Virus record (IMG/VR): IMGVR_UViG_3300030098_003782
Location: 1-64,000 of that record
DNA: 64,000 bases
Reading direction: 5' to 3' (one strand)
From: a virus
Every line of letters starts with the position of its first letter. Position 1 is the first letter of the stretch. The notes under the pieces were generated by a model that was not told the DNA's origin, did not search any database, and was given only the letters and a program-made list of their open reading frames with translations. A program made the position numbers and the translations under genes. Below are positions 23,439-32,139 of the stretch, one piece after another.

Positions 23439-24603
23439 CATGGATCAAGTAAAAGATATAGAACAAAGACGAGCATTAAATGCTTGGGTTAAAGCTGATT
23501 ATATAGGTAGTATAATAGCTGGAACAGGTTTTGGTAAATCTAGATGCGGAATATTAGCAATAAAGCATACACTTTCTCATAAAAATACATGTCCTGAATC
23601 AGGTAAAGCTTTAATACTGGTTCCTACCATACAACTCCAAGATCAATTTCATGAAGAGTTTTATAAATGGGACGCAGGAGATCTTTTAAATCAAGTGGAT
23701 ATTTTATGCTATCAGTCTGCTTATAAACTTCAAAATGAACATTATGATATTGTAGTGTGCGATGAGATACATTTAGGCCTTAGTAAAGAATATAAAAAAT
23801 TCTTTGATAATAATACATATGATAAATTACTATGTATGACAGCTACTATACCTGAAGATCAAGAATATGCTAATTATTTAAATATATTAGCACCTACAAT
23901 TTATAGTATTACATTAGATGAATGTGTTAAACTAGGATTAATAAGCCCTTATAAAATAGAATGTATACCTGTAGAATTAACTTCAGATGAAAGAGAACAA
24001 TATAAAAGTATCAACAATCAATTTGTTAGATATAAATATATGTTAGGAGAGTTTAATGCTTTTGATCGAGCTAAACAAATTATGAGTACTTCAAATTCTC
24101 ATCCTGAAGATAAAAAAGCTGCAGCACAATTCTATCAAGCTATTAGAGCAAGAAAAGCAATTATAGATTTCGCTGAAAATAAAATATTAAAGTTTAAATC
24201 ATTAGTAATGAATAATTTAGACAATAAGATTTTAGCTTTTAGCGGAGCTAATGCTTTTACTGATCAACTATCTGAATCAATATCTCCTTTAGCAATGTCT
24301 TATCATTCAGGTAAGACTAAGAAACAAAGAGAATTTGCTTTAGATGCATTTAAAAATGATGTAATAAAAGTATTATGTTCAACAAAAGCATTAAATCAAG
24401 GATTAGATATTCCTGATGCTAATATGGGTATAATATGTGGTATAACAAGTAAATCTCTACCTATGATACAACGAGTTGGAAGACTTGTTAGATTTCAAGA
24501 AAATAAGGTAGGTAAGATAGTAATACTATATGTTAAAAATAGTCAAGAAGAGAAATGGCTTAAAAACTCTACTAAAAATTTGGATAACGTAATATGGATG
24601 TAA
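23416..24603 (+). CDS. SF2 DNA helicase (DEAD/DEAH family)
   Basis: A 395-residue helicase: motif I AGTGFGKS (35-42), Ia VPTIQLQDQ, motif II DEIH (116-119), motif III MTATIP, motif V ALNQGLDIPDANMGI and motif VI IQRVGRLVRF. Both RecA-like domains are present without extra domains, like the UvsW type of phage helicases. It probably remodels forks or recombination intermediates. It overlaps the preceding small gene by 23 bases. Confidence 0.85.
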   Translation: MNTLTLFDMDQVKDIEQRRALNAWVKADYIGSIIAGTGFGKSRCGILAIKHTLSHKNTCPESGKALILVPTIQLQDQFHEEFYKWDAGDLLNQVDILCYQSAYKLQNEHYDIVVCDEIHLGLSKEYKKFFDNNTYDKLLCMTATIPEDQEYANYLNILAPTIYSITLDECVKLGLISPYKIECIPVELTSDEREQYKSINNQFVRYKYMLGEFNAFDRAKQIMSTSNSHPEDKKAAAQFYQAIRARKAIIDFAENKILKFKSLVMNNLDNKILAFSGANAFTDQLSESISPLAMSYHSGKTKKQREFALDAFKNDVIKVLCSTKALNQGLDIPDANMGIICGITSKSLPMIQRVGRLVRFQENKVGKIVILYVKNSQEEKWLKNSTKNLDNVIWM

Positions 24604-24623
24604 AAAATAATTAAATAAAAGTT

Positions 24624-24652
24624 TTGTATTATGAAAAAAATGTTTATATTTG
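24624..24652 (+). promoter_or_regulatory. Bacteroidota-type promoter
   Basis: TTG (24624-24626), an 18-base spacer, then TATATTTG (24645-24652), which matches the Bacteroidota sigma-A pattern TTG-N17-19-TANNTTTG. The next gene starts at 24690. The host RNA polymerase could therefore transcribe the second half of the replication block. Confidence 0.6.
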
Positions 24653-24689
24653 TACTCACGTTCCGTTTAACTATAAAAGAATTTTTGAT

Positions 24690-25247
24690 ATGAAGATAGA
24701 AATAGATTTTGAAATACTGAAAGAAACTAATATGAGTTCTGATGATTTTACATATTTATTTATAATATATCGAAAAGGATTTAATTATTTAAACAGCCTT
24801 AATTTAAAACCAAACTTAGAAGAATTGGAAAGAAAAGGATATATAAAGATCGGTGAAAGTCCTGATAATCATGTTATTAGACAGGAATTCATCGATCTTT
24901 TTGTGTCTGATTTTGATTCAATGTTTGCAGAATTAATAAGCAAGTATCCTATGAAAGTCAATTCTTCTTCAAGAGGTGTTAGGGTATTGCATGCTAAGGA
25001 TCCAGATGCTATGGCTAATAAAAAAGCTAGAATGAGGTACAAAAAAATTGTTGATAATAAAGTATATAAACATAAATATATAATGAAATGTTTAGATAAA
25101 CAATTAGCAATTGAAAGAAATAACCTTGAATATTTACAAAACTTAGAAACATGGATTAATAACCATACTTGGGAAAAGTATGAAAACTTAGATGAAAATG
25201 CAATACAAAAAGACCCCCTTAAACCAAGAATCACAAGATCTTTATAA
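24690..25247 (+). CDS. Putative replication accessory protein (185 aa)
   Basis: The start MKIEIDFEILKETNMSSDDF is chosen because the upstream in-frame ATG at 24624 lies inside the promoter. The first 65 residues form a helix-rich, winged-helix-like unit (DFTYLFIIYRKGF, ELERKGYIKIG). The C-terminal half is basic and then coiled (KKARMRYKKIVDNKVYKHKY). It overlaps the DnaB-like helicase gene by 56 bases, so a helicase loader or replisome organiser is a reasonable guess, not shown by motif. Confidence 0.55.
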   Translation: MKIEIDFEILKETNMSSDDFTYLFIIYRKGFNYLNSLNLKPNLEELERKGYIKIGESPDNHVIRQEFIDLFVSDFDSMFAELISKYPMKVNSSSRGVRVLHAKDPDAMANKKARMRYKKIVDNKVYKHKYIMKCLDKQLAIERNNLEYLQNLETWINNHTWEKYENLDENAIQKDPLKPRITRSL

Positions 25248-26148
25248 GAAAAGAGGTTTTAAAAGCATAGACCAATCAGTTACAACTTCTATTAATGAGG
25301 TTAGAACTGCTATGCTCGGTAATAGACCAGTCTTTCCAACTAAATGGGCAAGACTAAATAAAAACTTATTAGGAGGATTACAACCTGGTAAGATGTATGT
25401 AATTGCTGGTAGACCTGGAGTAGGTAAATCAGCATTTAGTAATCAGATGATATTTGACATATTAGATAATGAACTTAAAGAGAAAGTTATAGTATTATAT
25501 TGGAGTTTTGAAATGCCAGGACACCAACAAATATTAAGAGCTGGATCAAAAGACGTTAAAAAACAAGTGTTAGATTTATTATCAGTAGAAAATAAATTAA
25601 GTGAACAAGATTATGAACTATATAAAGATAAAGTATCAAAATATAGAAGATATCCTATTCACTTTAATAATGTTCCTAGAACTATAGAATATATTAAGCA
25701 AACTAATGTAGACATAACAAATAATGATCCTAATCTTAGGATTATAAATATATTTGATCACTCAAGGTTAGTAGTAGGTAATGCAGATTCAGAACTTCAA
25801 AGATTAAATGAGCTATCTAAAGGATGTATGTGGATGCAAGCTAAAATGGGAGTTATAAATATATTATTATCTCAGCTTAATAGAAATATAGAACAGGAAC
25901 ATCGTGCTAAAGCACAATATCAACCACTGCTAACAGATTTATTTGGTGGTGATAGTATCGGACAGGATGCACATGTTGTAATGATGTTGCAACGTCCATA
26001 CGATTTATATGGAATAACAGAGACATATTGCCATGAAGATCCAATAGGATTATTAGCTGTTCATGTAGAAAAGAATAGAGATGGTTTACTTGGTATGATA
26101 CCTTTTGAAGCAGAAATGTCAACATTTACAATTAAAGAAAGGAAATAA
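25192..26148 (+). CDS. DnaB-like replicative helicase (RecA-fold ATPase)
   Basis: A 318-residue protein equal to the C-terminal ATPase part of DnaB without the usual N-terminal helical domain. Walker A is AGRPGVGKS (72-80). The loop WSFEMPGHQQILRAGS corresponds to the motif with the catalytic Glu, and IINIFDHSRLV and ILLSQLNRNIEQE are the Walker B and sensor parts. GLLAVHVEKNRDGLLGMIPF resembles the closing strand of this family. It unwinds DNA at the fork, presumably with the primase at 29017. Confidence 0.85.
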   Translation: MKMQYKKTPLNQESQDLYKKRGFKSIDQSVTTSINEVRTAMLGNRPVFPTKWARLNKNLLGGLQPGKMYVIAGRPGVGKSAFSNQMIFDILDNELKEKVIVLYWSFEMPGHQQILRAGSKDVKKQVLDLLSVENKLSEQDYELYKDKVSKYRRYPIHFNNVPRTIEYIKQTNVDITNNDPNLRIINIFDHSRLVVGNADSELQRLNELSKGCMWMQAKMGVINILLSQLNRNIEQEHRAKAQYQPLLTDLFGGDSIGQDAHVVMMLQRPYDLYGITETYCHEDPIGLLAVHVEKNRDGLLGMIPFEAEMSTFTIKERK

Positions 26149-26149
26149 A

Positions 26150-26332
26150 ATGAAAGAAAAAGCAATAGAAATAGTTAAAAATTTAACTAAAACAATTAAT
26201 AGTTTAGAACATAGAAAAAATCCTATAGGTTTAATTAGAAATGATATGTTTTCTTTACCAACAGCTTCTAAAGATAAACTTATTAAAAAAAGAGATGAAC
26301 TAATAACTAAATATAATATAAAATGGAAATAA
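26150..26332 (+). CDS. Small basic helical protein (60 aa)
   Basis: Starts MKEKAIEIVKNLTKTINSLE one base after the helicase stop codon. The in-frame ATG at 26105 lies inside the helicase gene and is rejected. Lys/Ile-rich, no recognised family. It is the first of a run of five very small genes. Confidence 0.5.
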   Translation: MKEKAIEIVKNLTKTINSLEHRKNPIGLIRNDMFSLPTASKDKLIKKRDELITKYNIKWK

Positions 26333-26427
26333 TAATTTGCACAACAATATTTATTTTGGGGATAGCTGTAGGAATTTATGCAGCTTCTCAAATGGATGAA
26401 GATATAAATAAAAGAACAAAAAAATGA
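26323..26427 (+). CDS. Small membrane peptide (34 aa)
   Basis: MEIIICTTIFILGIAVGIYA followed by a short charged tail (ASQMDEDINKRTKK): one hydrophobic segment and a cytoplasmic-type tail. It overlaps the preceding gene by 10 bases and the following one by 4. Confidence 0.45.
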   Translation: MEIIICTTIFILGIAVGIYAASQMDEDINKRTKK

Positions 26428-26585
26428 TGTATATAGTATTAATTTTAACAGGAATATTTGCAATATGGAGCACACTTTATGTCTACTCTATAAAGAAAAA
26501 AGGAGTAAATAATATAATAAATAATATAAAAGAATATGAGCAAAAAGAAAGGAAAAACAAATGTAAAGTTAGCAGTTCTAAATGA
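26424..26585 (+). CDS. Small membrane protein (53 aa)
   Basis: MMYIVLILTGIFAIWSTLYV is a hydrophobic segment. It is followed by YSIKKKGVNNIINNIKEYEQ, a basic and helical tail. It overlaps the previous peptide by four bases (ATGA) and the next gene by 50 bases. Together the two membrane peptides look like a coupled pair. Confidence 0.45.
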   Translation: MMYIVLILTGIFAIWSTLYVYSIKKKGVNNIINNIKEYEQKERKNKCKVSSSK

Positions 26586-26694
26586 AATTAATCATGTAGA
26601 TAAACGATTAAAAAGATTTAAGAATAATGAAGAAGAAACTTCTAAATTAATGGCTAGACGTAATACACTAAGGAGTAAATTAAAAACTAAATAA
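26536..26694 (+). CDS. Small basic protein (52 aa)
   Basis: MSKKKGKTNVKLAVLNEINH, continuing as a Lys/Arg-rich helix (VDKRLKRFKNNEEETSKLMA). It overlaps the membrane protein by 50 bases in another frame and the next gene by one base (TAATG). The long overlap lowers confidence slightly, but the chain of coupled starts supports it. Confidence 0.4.
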   Translation: MSKKKGKTNVKLAVLNEINHVDKRLKRFKNNEEETSKLMARRNTLRSKLKTK

Positions 26695-26864
26695 TGAATT
26701 GGAACAGTAAAACAAAACAATGGACAGATTTAAAATCTGTAACAGTAATTAGAATGGCTACAATTGCTAGAAAGTTAAAAGCTAAACGCATGTCAATAAA
26801 AAACATTGCAGAAGTTCTTGATAGAAGCGAGAGTAGAATTAGAGAATATCTTAAAACCAAATAA
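26694..26864 (+). CDS. Small helix-turn-helix protein (56 aa)
   Basis: After a short leader the segment IARKLKAKRMSIKNIAEVLD and RSESRIREYLKTK form a clear helix-turn-helix (KxMSIKxIAEVLxRSESRIREYL). It overlaps the upstream gene by one base (TAATG) and is one base from the ATPase gene. Probably a small DNA-binding regulator or replication protein. Confidence 0.6.
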   Translation: MNWNSKTKQWTDLKSVTVIRMATIARKLKAKRMSIKNIAEVLDRSESRIREYLKTK

Positions 26865-26865
26865 T

Positions 26866-27564
26866 ATGGAATTACCAAAAACGAAGGTAAAGGCTAGCCG
26901 TAAATCGCCTAAAAATATGATAATATATGGTCCTCCTAAAATTGGTAAGACTACTATATTATCACAGTTAGATGATTGTTTAATTATTGACTTAGAAAAT
27001 GGTTCAGATATGATTGATGCTTTAAAAATTAAAGTAAATAATTTAAAAGAACTTGCTGATGTCGGTAGAGAAATAATCAAACAAGGAAAACCTTATAAAT
27101 ATATTGCTATTGACACTATATCTAAATTAGAAGAATGGTGTGAAGAAGAAGGTAAGAAAATTTATATGAAAACTCCTATGGGTAAAAACTTTGAAACTAA
27201 AAACCCTGGTATGTCAATACTATCATTGCCTAATGGCGCTGGCTATTTATATTTAAGAATGGCCTATAAAAAATGGATAGATAGATTAAACTTATTAGCG
27301 GATCATGTTATCTTAGTTGGACACCTTAAAGATAAAATGCTTGAAAAGAAAGGTAAAGAGGTTGCTGTAAAGGATCTTGATTTAACTGGTAAAATTAAGC
27401 AAATAACCTGTGCTAATGCTGATGCTGTTGGTTATATTTATAGAGAAGAAGAAGAAACTATGGTTTCATTTAATTCTATGGATGATATAACTGCAGGTTC
27501 AAGATGTGCACATTTAAAAGGAGAGACCATGCCTATGAATTGGTCGGATATATATATAGATTAA
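26866..27564 (+). CDS. Sak4-like RecA/AAA ATPase (recombination)
   Basis: A 232-residue protein starting MELPKTKVKASRKSPK at 26866; the ATG at 26806 lies in the preceding gene. Walker A is GPPKIGKTT (22-30), a Walker B-like strand is CLIIDLEN, and YIAIDTISKLEEW and HVILVGHLKDK follow. This is the AAA_24 pattern of phage nucleotide-binding proteins such as Sak4, which promote single-strand annealing with SSB. The SSB-like gene two positions downstream supports that partnership. Confidence 0.75.
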   Translation: MELPKTKVKASRKSPKNMIIYGPPKIGKTTILSQLDDCLIIDLENGSDMIDALKIKVNNLKELADVGREIIKQGKPYKYIAIDTISKLEEWCEEEGKKIYMKTPMGKNFETKNPGMSILSLPNGAGYLYLRMAYKKWIDRLNLLADHVILVGHLKDKMLEKKGKEVAVKDLDLTGKIKQITCANADAVGYIYREEEETMVSFNSMDDITAGSRCAHLKGETMPMNWSDIYID

Positions 27565-27575
27565 ATTAAACAAAA

Positions 27576-28205
27576 ATGATTAAAATGAGAAAAAATGTAG
27601 AAGCAGGGAGAACCCCTGAAAAAATTACCGTATCAATGATCGATCAGGATCTTAAAGACGGTATTAGTAAACCAGAAATGGCAATTAAATATGGTATTAA
27701 ACCATGGGAAGTAGATGAAATGTTTAAACATCCATTTCTTAAAGGTAGAAGACCTAGTAGAAAAAAAGCTTTATCTTTTAGCTTTGTAGATGATATAACA
27801 GAAGACAGAATAAAAGAAACTGGTACTGTTATAGATAAAGATATACCAGGATTTGAAGGAACTAAAGAACAATTAGAAGAAATAGATCCTAATCAAATGA
27901 CTTTAGAAGATGCTATACAAGATACTATAGATGAAACTGAAAATCTTGTTAATAAAGCAAAAGAAACTAATGATTCTATTGTAGATTTACTTGGCCCTCA
28001 TACTCAGACTCCAGAAGAAACTATTAAAGAAGCTGCAGAATGGACAGCTAAAAATGAAGATGGAGAAAAGATAGAGTTAGATCAAGAAGATCAAGATACA
28101 CTTAATGATGCTTTTAATACTTTCGTAAATGAAGATGGAAAAACATTAAAAGAAACTTTTGACGAAGAGTTAGAAGATGAAGACGATGACACGTTTGAAC
28201 TATAA
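27576..28205 (+). CDS. DNA-binding-like protein with long acidic tail (209 aa)
   Basis: The N-terminal 65 residues are basic and contain a helix-turn-helix-like part (DGISKPEMAIKYGIKPWEVD). The rest is strongly acidic and helical and ends ELEDEDDDTFEL. It lies between the Sak4-like ATPase and the SSB-like gene. It may link the recombination and replication proteins; no family is recognised. Confidence 0.55.
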   Translation: MIKMRKNVEAGRTPEKITVSMIDQDLKDGISKPEMAIKYGIKPWEVDEMFKHPFLKGRRPSRKKALSFSFVDDITEDRIKETGTVIDKDIPGFEGTKEQLEEIDPNQMTLEDAIQDTIDETENLVNKAKETNDSIVDLLGPHTQTPEETIKEAAEWTAKNEDGEKIELDQEDQDTLNDAFNTFVNEDGKTLKETFDEELEDEDDDTFEL

Positions 28206-28231
28206 ATTAATAATAATTAAAAACAATAAAA

Positions 28232-29017
28232 ATGGCAATACAAAGTAATGCAAGTACAGAAGAAGTTATGGGGGGAATGAAAACATTCTCAGGTTTAACT
28301 AATGTAAAAGTTATAGCGGTAAATCCAACATTAGCAGAATTACATGCTGTGGGAATTAATGTTAAACAAGAACCTAATTATAATATTACTATGGGAGATG
28401 AAGAATATAAGAAGATTGTATTCTGGTTAGAAAATTCTGACGGTAACTTTAAATTAGAAATATTAATGCAACCAAAAGAAAGAGTTTCACAAACTGGTAA
28501 ATATCAATGGATGAATAATATTGGTCAATCTACTTGGTCTGAAGAAGAACCTACATATGAGTGGTGGAAAAAAGAAGGTCAAAGAAAAGCATATACAGGT
28601 GAAGAAACTCTTATTAATTTTGTTAAAGCTTGGGCTAACGTAGCATCAGGAGATGAAGTTTATTTTGATTCTATGCCTGCAATAGCTAATGGAACTTTAT
28701 CAGAAGTTAAATCATTAATTTCTAGTTTACATACTAATGAAGTTAGAGTACTTATTGGAGTTAAAGATGATAAATATCAACAAGTATATACTAAACATTT
28801 TGGGCGAATAAAACCTCAACGTGATGATTTATTTGTTAGAGCTTTAAATGATGACTATGGTTCGTTTAATGCTGACTTTAATGCAGACCTTAAATGGGGA
28901 ACACATGTTCCTTCAGCTACATTAGTAACTCCTGACACTATTAATGAAAATGAAGATTGGACAGCAGAACCTGCGATGGCAGGAAATGGTAAAACAGATG
29001 AAGACCTTCCATTTTAA
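28232..29017 (+). CDS. Putative single-stranded DNA-binding protein (261 aa)
   Basis: A beta-rich core is followed by a flexible acidic tail ending GNGKTDEDLPF. The final DEDLPF matches the acidic C-terminal tip of SSB proteins (DDDIPF type), which recruits partner proteins. Position next to the primase and downstream of the Sak4-like ATPase fits. It shares one base with the primase start. The OB fold itself cannot be confirmed by eye. Confidence 0.65.
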   Translation: MAIQSNASTEEVMGGMKTFSGLTNVKVIAVNPTLAELHAVGINVKQEPNYNITMGDEEYKKIVFWLENSDGNFKLEILMQPKERVSQTGKYQWMNNIGQSTWSEEEPTYEWWKKEGQRKAYTGEETLINFVKAWANVASGDEVYFDSMPAIANGTLSEVKSLISSLHTNEVRVLIGVKDDKYQQVYTKHFGRIKPQRDDLFVRALNDDYGSFNADFNADLKWGTHVPSATLVTPDTINENEDWTAEPAMAGNGKTDEDLPF

Positions 29018-30012
29018 TGATTAGCTCAAGAAGCAGTCAAGATCATTTACATACTGATGTCATACTTGGTAAAATTACTGAGTATGACATTTTTATGTAT
29101 TATTGTCCTAGTTTTAAAGAATTGGGTAAAAAATTTTGTAGTGAACTACGCGAAGATAAGACACCAACTGCATCTATTGTAGCGTGGAACGGAAATTTAC
29201 TTTATAAAGATTTTGGACATCCTGATCATACTTTTAATTGTTTTAGTTATGTACAATTTAAATATAATTGTACATTTATAAATGCTCTTAAAATAATTGA
29301 TTGCGACTTTAATCTTAATTTAAGTACTAAAAAAGAAGAATCTTTATTTACAATGGGATATCTTGGATACAAAAGAAACCAACCTGAATTTACTGAAAGA
29401 ATTACGATAATTAAAAAGAAACGCAGATCTTGGAATAAAGAAGATGCGAACTTTTGGCGAAAATATTTGGTAAGTAAAAAAATACTTAATACTTTTGCAG
29501 TTGAACCAATAAGTCATTACTGGGTGAATAACAACAGATTTACTTGTAAATCAATAACTTACGCTTTTAAATTCAAAAATCGATATAAAATCTATTCTCC
29601 TTATGAAGAAAAAAATAAGTGGTTAAGCAATACAAAAAAGACAGACATACAAGGCTATAACCAACTCCCGAATAAGGGTGAGAGACTTATTATTACTTCT
29701 TCACTTAAAGATATTATGTGTTTATATGCTGCAGGCTATCATTCGATTGCTATGCAAAGTGAAATGCAAATACCAGATGAGAAATTAATAAGTGAGCTTA
29801 AAAATAGATTCAATACAATAGAAATTTTATACGATAACGATTTTAATAAAGAAAGTAATCCAGGCCAAACAATGGCTAAGAAAATTTGTGACTTATATGG
29901 TTTTAATAACATCTGTATACCAAGTAAATTTAAATCAAAAGATCCATCTGATTTAATATACAAAGTAAACAGTTTTAATGAACTTAAAAATATATTAAAT
30001 GACAAGAGATGA
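29017..30012 (+). CDS. DnaG-like primase with Toprim domain (331 aa)
   Basis: The N-terminal part (ELGKKFCSELREDKTPTASI, GNLLYKDFGH, NCFSYVQFKYNCTFINALKI) follows the CHC2-type primase layout but with an incomplete zinc site. The C-terminal part is Toprim: LIITSSLKDIMCLYAAGYHS with a following strand, then TIEILYDNDFNKE carrying the Asp-x-Asp pair, and PGQTMAKKIC. It makes primers for the polymerase and works with the DnaB-like helicase. Confidence 0.75.
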   Translation: MISSRSSQDHLHTDVILGKITEYDIFMYYCPSFKELGKKFCSELREDKTPTASIVAWNGNLLYKDFGHPDHTFNCFSYVQFKYNCTFINALKIIDCDFNLNLSTKKEESLFTMGYLGYKRNQPEFTERITIIKKKRRSWNKEDANFWRKYLVSKKILNTFAVEPISHYWVNNNRFTCKSITYAFKFKNRYKIYSPYEEKNKWLSNTKKTDIQGYNQLPNKGERLIITSSLKDIMCLYAAGYHSIAMQSEMQIPDEKLISELKNRFNTIEILYDNDFNKESNPGQTMAKKICDLYGFNNICIPSKFKSKDPSDLIYKVNSFNELKNILNDKR

Positions 30013-31168
30013 AGTAATTGAAAAATTTAGAACACGTAAAGGATTTTTAAAAAAAGGAGCACAATGGTTAGCTGATAAATGGGATATTGATATAGCTATT
30101 ATTAAAGATTGTAAAAAACTTGTAACTTCAGAAGAATGGGTACAAGAACGAATGAATAATGATAATGGACACGAATTAAGTCAAAGTCAAGCATTTACAA
30201 AACATTTATTAGATAACGGATTAACAATGGCAGACGTAAAGTCTGTTAAGTTTTGGCAGAACTTTAATGGAGAACAAAGATATAGTATAGTAACACATAA
30301 TCAATGGCATGAACAGCCGCAGGTTAAAGAAGAGCTACTTAAATATATAAAAACAAGATCAACTAAAGTACCAAAACTTAAATATAAAAAACCAAAAGAC
30401 CCTATTTGCTATGAAATATCTTTACCAGATATACATTATGGTAAAATAACTGATGAAGGATCAGAAGCATTAGAAAAGCATTATATACAAGCTATTCAAG
30501 ATTTACATAGAAAAGCGGATGGTTTAGAGATTGAAAAATTTCTTTTACCTGTGGGTAATGACGGACTTAATTCAGAAGGTATGAGTAGAGCTACAACTAA
30601 AGGTACACCTCAACAAGATAGTATGCGTTGGCGCCAATCTTTTAGAGGATACTGGCATTTAGTTACAAAAGCAATTGATTATTTATCACAATTTGCTCCT
30701 GTAGATGTGATAGTTGTACAAGGTAATCATGATTTTGAACGAATGTTTTATGTTGGTGAAGTATTAGATGCTTTATATCACAATAATAAAAATGTATCTG
30801 TAGACAATAGTTTAGAATCACGTAAATATTATGAATATGGTACAAATATGATTATGTTTACACATGGTGACAAAGAAAAACCTCAAGAGCTTCCATTATT
30901 AATTGCTACTGAAGAACCAGAAATGTGGAGTAGATGTAAAGTTAGAGAAGTACATTGTGGGCATAAACATAAAGAGATGCTTAACGAGTATATGGGTACT
31001 AAAGTTAGATTTATTCCTAGTATATGTGCTAATGACACTTGGCATAAAACACAAGGTTATGTGGGAACATTACGGTGCGGACAAGCATATATTTGGAATA
31101 AAAATAGAGGACTAGAAGGATATTTACAAACAAATGTAATGAATTATGACGAAGAAAAAGTATGCTAG
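29999..31168 (+). CDS. SbcD/Mre11-like metallophosphoesterase (389 aa)
   Basis: All calcineurin-like phosphoesterase motifs are present: LPDIHYG (Asp144, His146), VGNDGLNSEG, VQGNHDFER (242-245 GNHD), MFTHGDKE and HCGHKHKE (321-324). A roughly 130-residue N-terminal part, mostly helical with a possible helix-turn-helix, precedes it. Probably a DNA nuclease acting in recombination or end processing. No SbcC-like partner is seen in the window. It overlaps the primase stop codon. Confidence 0.8.
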   Translation: MTRDEVIEKFRTRKGFLKKGAQWLADKWDIDIAIIKDCKKLVTSEEWVQERMNNDNGHELSQSQAFTKHLLDNGLTMADVKSVKFWQNFNGEQRYSIVTHNQWHEQPQVKEELLKYIKTRSTKVPKLKYKKPKDPICYEISLPDIHYGKITDEGSEALEKHYIQAIQDLHRKADGLEIEKFLLPVGNDGLNSEGMSRATTKGTPQQDSMRWRQSFRGYWHLVTKAIDYLSQFAPVDVIVVQGNHDFERMFYVGEVLDALYHNNKNVSVDNSLESRKYYEYGTNMIMFTHGDKEKPQELPLLIATEEPEMWSRCKVREVHCGHKHKEMLNEYMGTKVRFIPSICANDTWHKTQGYVGTLRCGQAYIWNKNRGLEGYLQTNVMNYDEEKVC

Positions 31169-31589
31169 AAGAAAAAGATCTAAAGTTAAAAATGCTAAAA
31201 AATCTACATATAAAGGACTCGAATTTAAATCTAATCTAGAATTACATTGTTATAAAAAATTAGAAGAAGCTAAAATTAAAGTTAAATATGAACAGGAAAC
31301 ATTTACTATATTTCCTGCAATGGTTTATCCTTTAGCTTGTTATGAAGGAACAGCTAAAAAGCTTTATAACAAAGGATCTAAAATCAGGCCTATAACATAC
31401 ACTCCTGATTTTGTAGATCCAAACGGTAAATTTATTATCGAAACAAAAGGCTATGCAAATGAGTCTTTTCCTTTAAGGTGGAAACTATTCAAGAAACATC
31501 TTAAAGAAAACAATCATCACTATGTGCTATTTATGCCAAGAAATAAAAAGCAAGTAGATGAGGTTGTAGAACTTATCAAACAATTATAG
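31146..31589 (+). CDS. PD-(D/E)XK endonuclease (DUF1064-like, 147 aa)
   Basis: After a basic leader (MTKKKYARRKRSKVKNAKKS) the nuclease core is visible: a first Glu in KSNLELHCYKKL, YTPDFVDP and FIIETKGYA (the PD...ExK motif), then a final helix. This matches small phage resolvase- or nickase-type nucleases. It overlaps the phosphoesterase by 23 bases and ends at a strong terminator, which suggests a DNA-processing pair. Confidence 0.8.
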   Translation: MTKKKYARRKRSKVKNAKKSTYKGLEFKSNLELHCYKKLEEAKIKVKYEQETFTIFPAMVYPLACYEGTAKKLYNKGSKIRPITYTPDFVDPNGKFIIETKGYANESFPLRWKLFKKHLKENNHHYVLFMPRNKKQVDEVVELIKQL

Positions 31590-31594
31590 GTTAG

Positions 31595-31666
31595 AGGGGA
31601 GGTTAGTGATTTAATTAATAACTGTGCGGTTATACTTTGTGGTAATTACAATTCCTCCCCTTTTTC
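31595..31666 (+). terminator. Branched terminator after the endonuclease gene
   Basis: AGGGGAGG (31595-31602) pairs with CCTCCCCT (31654-31661), followed by TTTTCC. Inside is a second hairpin ATAAC/GTTAT (31618-31622 with 31629-31633). The stem-internal loop is longer than in a simple terminator, so a regulatory RNA is also possible. Confidence 0.65.
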
Positions 31667-31684
31667 CTTTTACATTATTATATT

Positions 31685-31888
31685 ATGAAAAAAAGACCAA
31701 GAAGAACTCCAAGATCATGGAAAATAGTAGGTAAAAAAGTTATTGAATATTTTTACAATAACCCATATGCTAATAGTCATGAGGAGATAAGTGAAAAATT
31801 TAACATAGATAAATCTTCAATACGTAAAATACTTAGTGAAGAAATAGACCGTAGATTTAAAAATGCGGAAAGAGTAAGAAACTTATAA
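31685..31888 (+). CDS. Small helix-turn-helix protein (67 aa)
   Basis: A basic start (MKKRPRRTPRSWKIVGKKVI) is followed by NSHEEISEKFNIDKSSIRKI, a typical helix-turn-helix, and a basic end. It follows the branched terminator, so it probably starts its own unit. Likely a DNA-binding regulator; the target is unknown. Confidence 0.65.
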   Translation: MKKRPRRTPRSWKIVGKKVIEYFYNNPYANSHEEISEKFNIDKSSIRKILSEEIDRRFKNAERVRNL

Positions 31889-31907
31889 ATCAATTAAATA
31901 AAAAATT

Positions 31908-32123
31908 ATGAATTACGACCAATGGAAATTAAGTAACCCTATAGATGACGGATATGGATACAACATGTTAAGCGATTGTTGCGGAGCATTAATGTATGAT
32001 GATTGTGATATTTGTCCTGAGTGTAAAGAACATTGTGAACCTATAGAGGATTATGAATATGAAGCCGCTAAAAAAGAGGCATATGAAGAAATGAAAGCAG
32101 ATGGGGAAAGAGACGAGTTTTAA
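31908..32123 (+). CDS. Small zinc-ribbon protein (71 aa)
   Basis: The cysteines are in LSDCCGALMYDDCDICPECKEHCEP, a C-C-x-C-x2-C-x2-C-type cluster, followed by an acidic helix. Small proteins with this DCCGA...ICPECKEHC pattern occur in many marine phages and bacteria. Role unknown. Confidence 0.65.
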   Translation: MNYDQWKLSNPIDDGYGYNMLSDCCGALMYDDCDICPECKEHCEPIEDYEYEAAKKEAYEEMKADGERDEF

Positions 32124-32139
32124 ATAAATTAAATTAAAC

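Noticed and set aside
24624-24689. Upstream ATG extending the 185-residue protein by 22 codons
   Set aside because: The ATG lies inside the TTG-N18-TATATTTG promoter and would precede the transcript start.
26105-26149. Upstream start for the 60-residue gene
   Set aside because: It lies entirely inside the DnaB-like helicase gene; ATG 26150 directly follows that stop codon.
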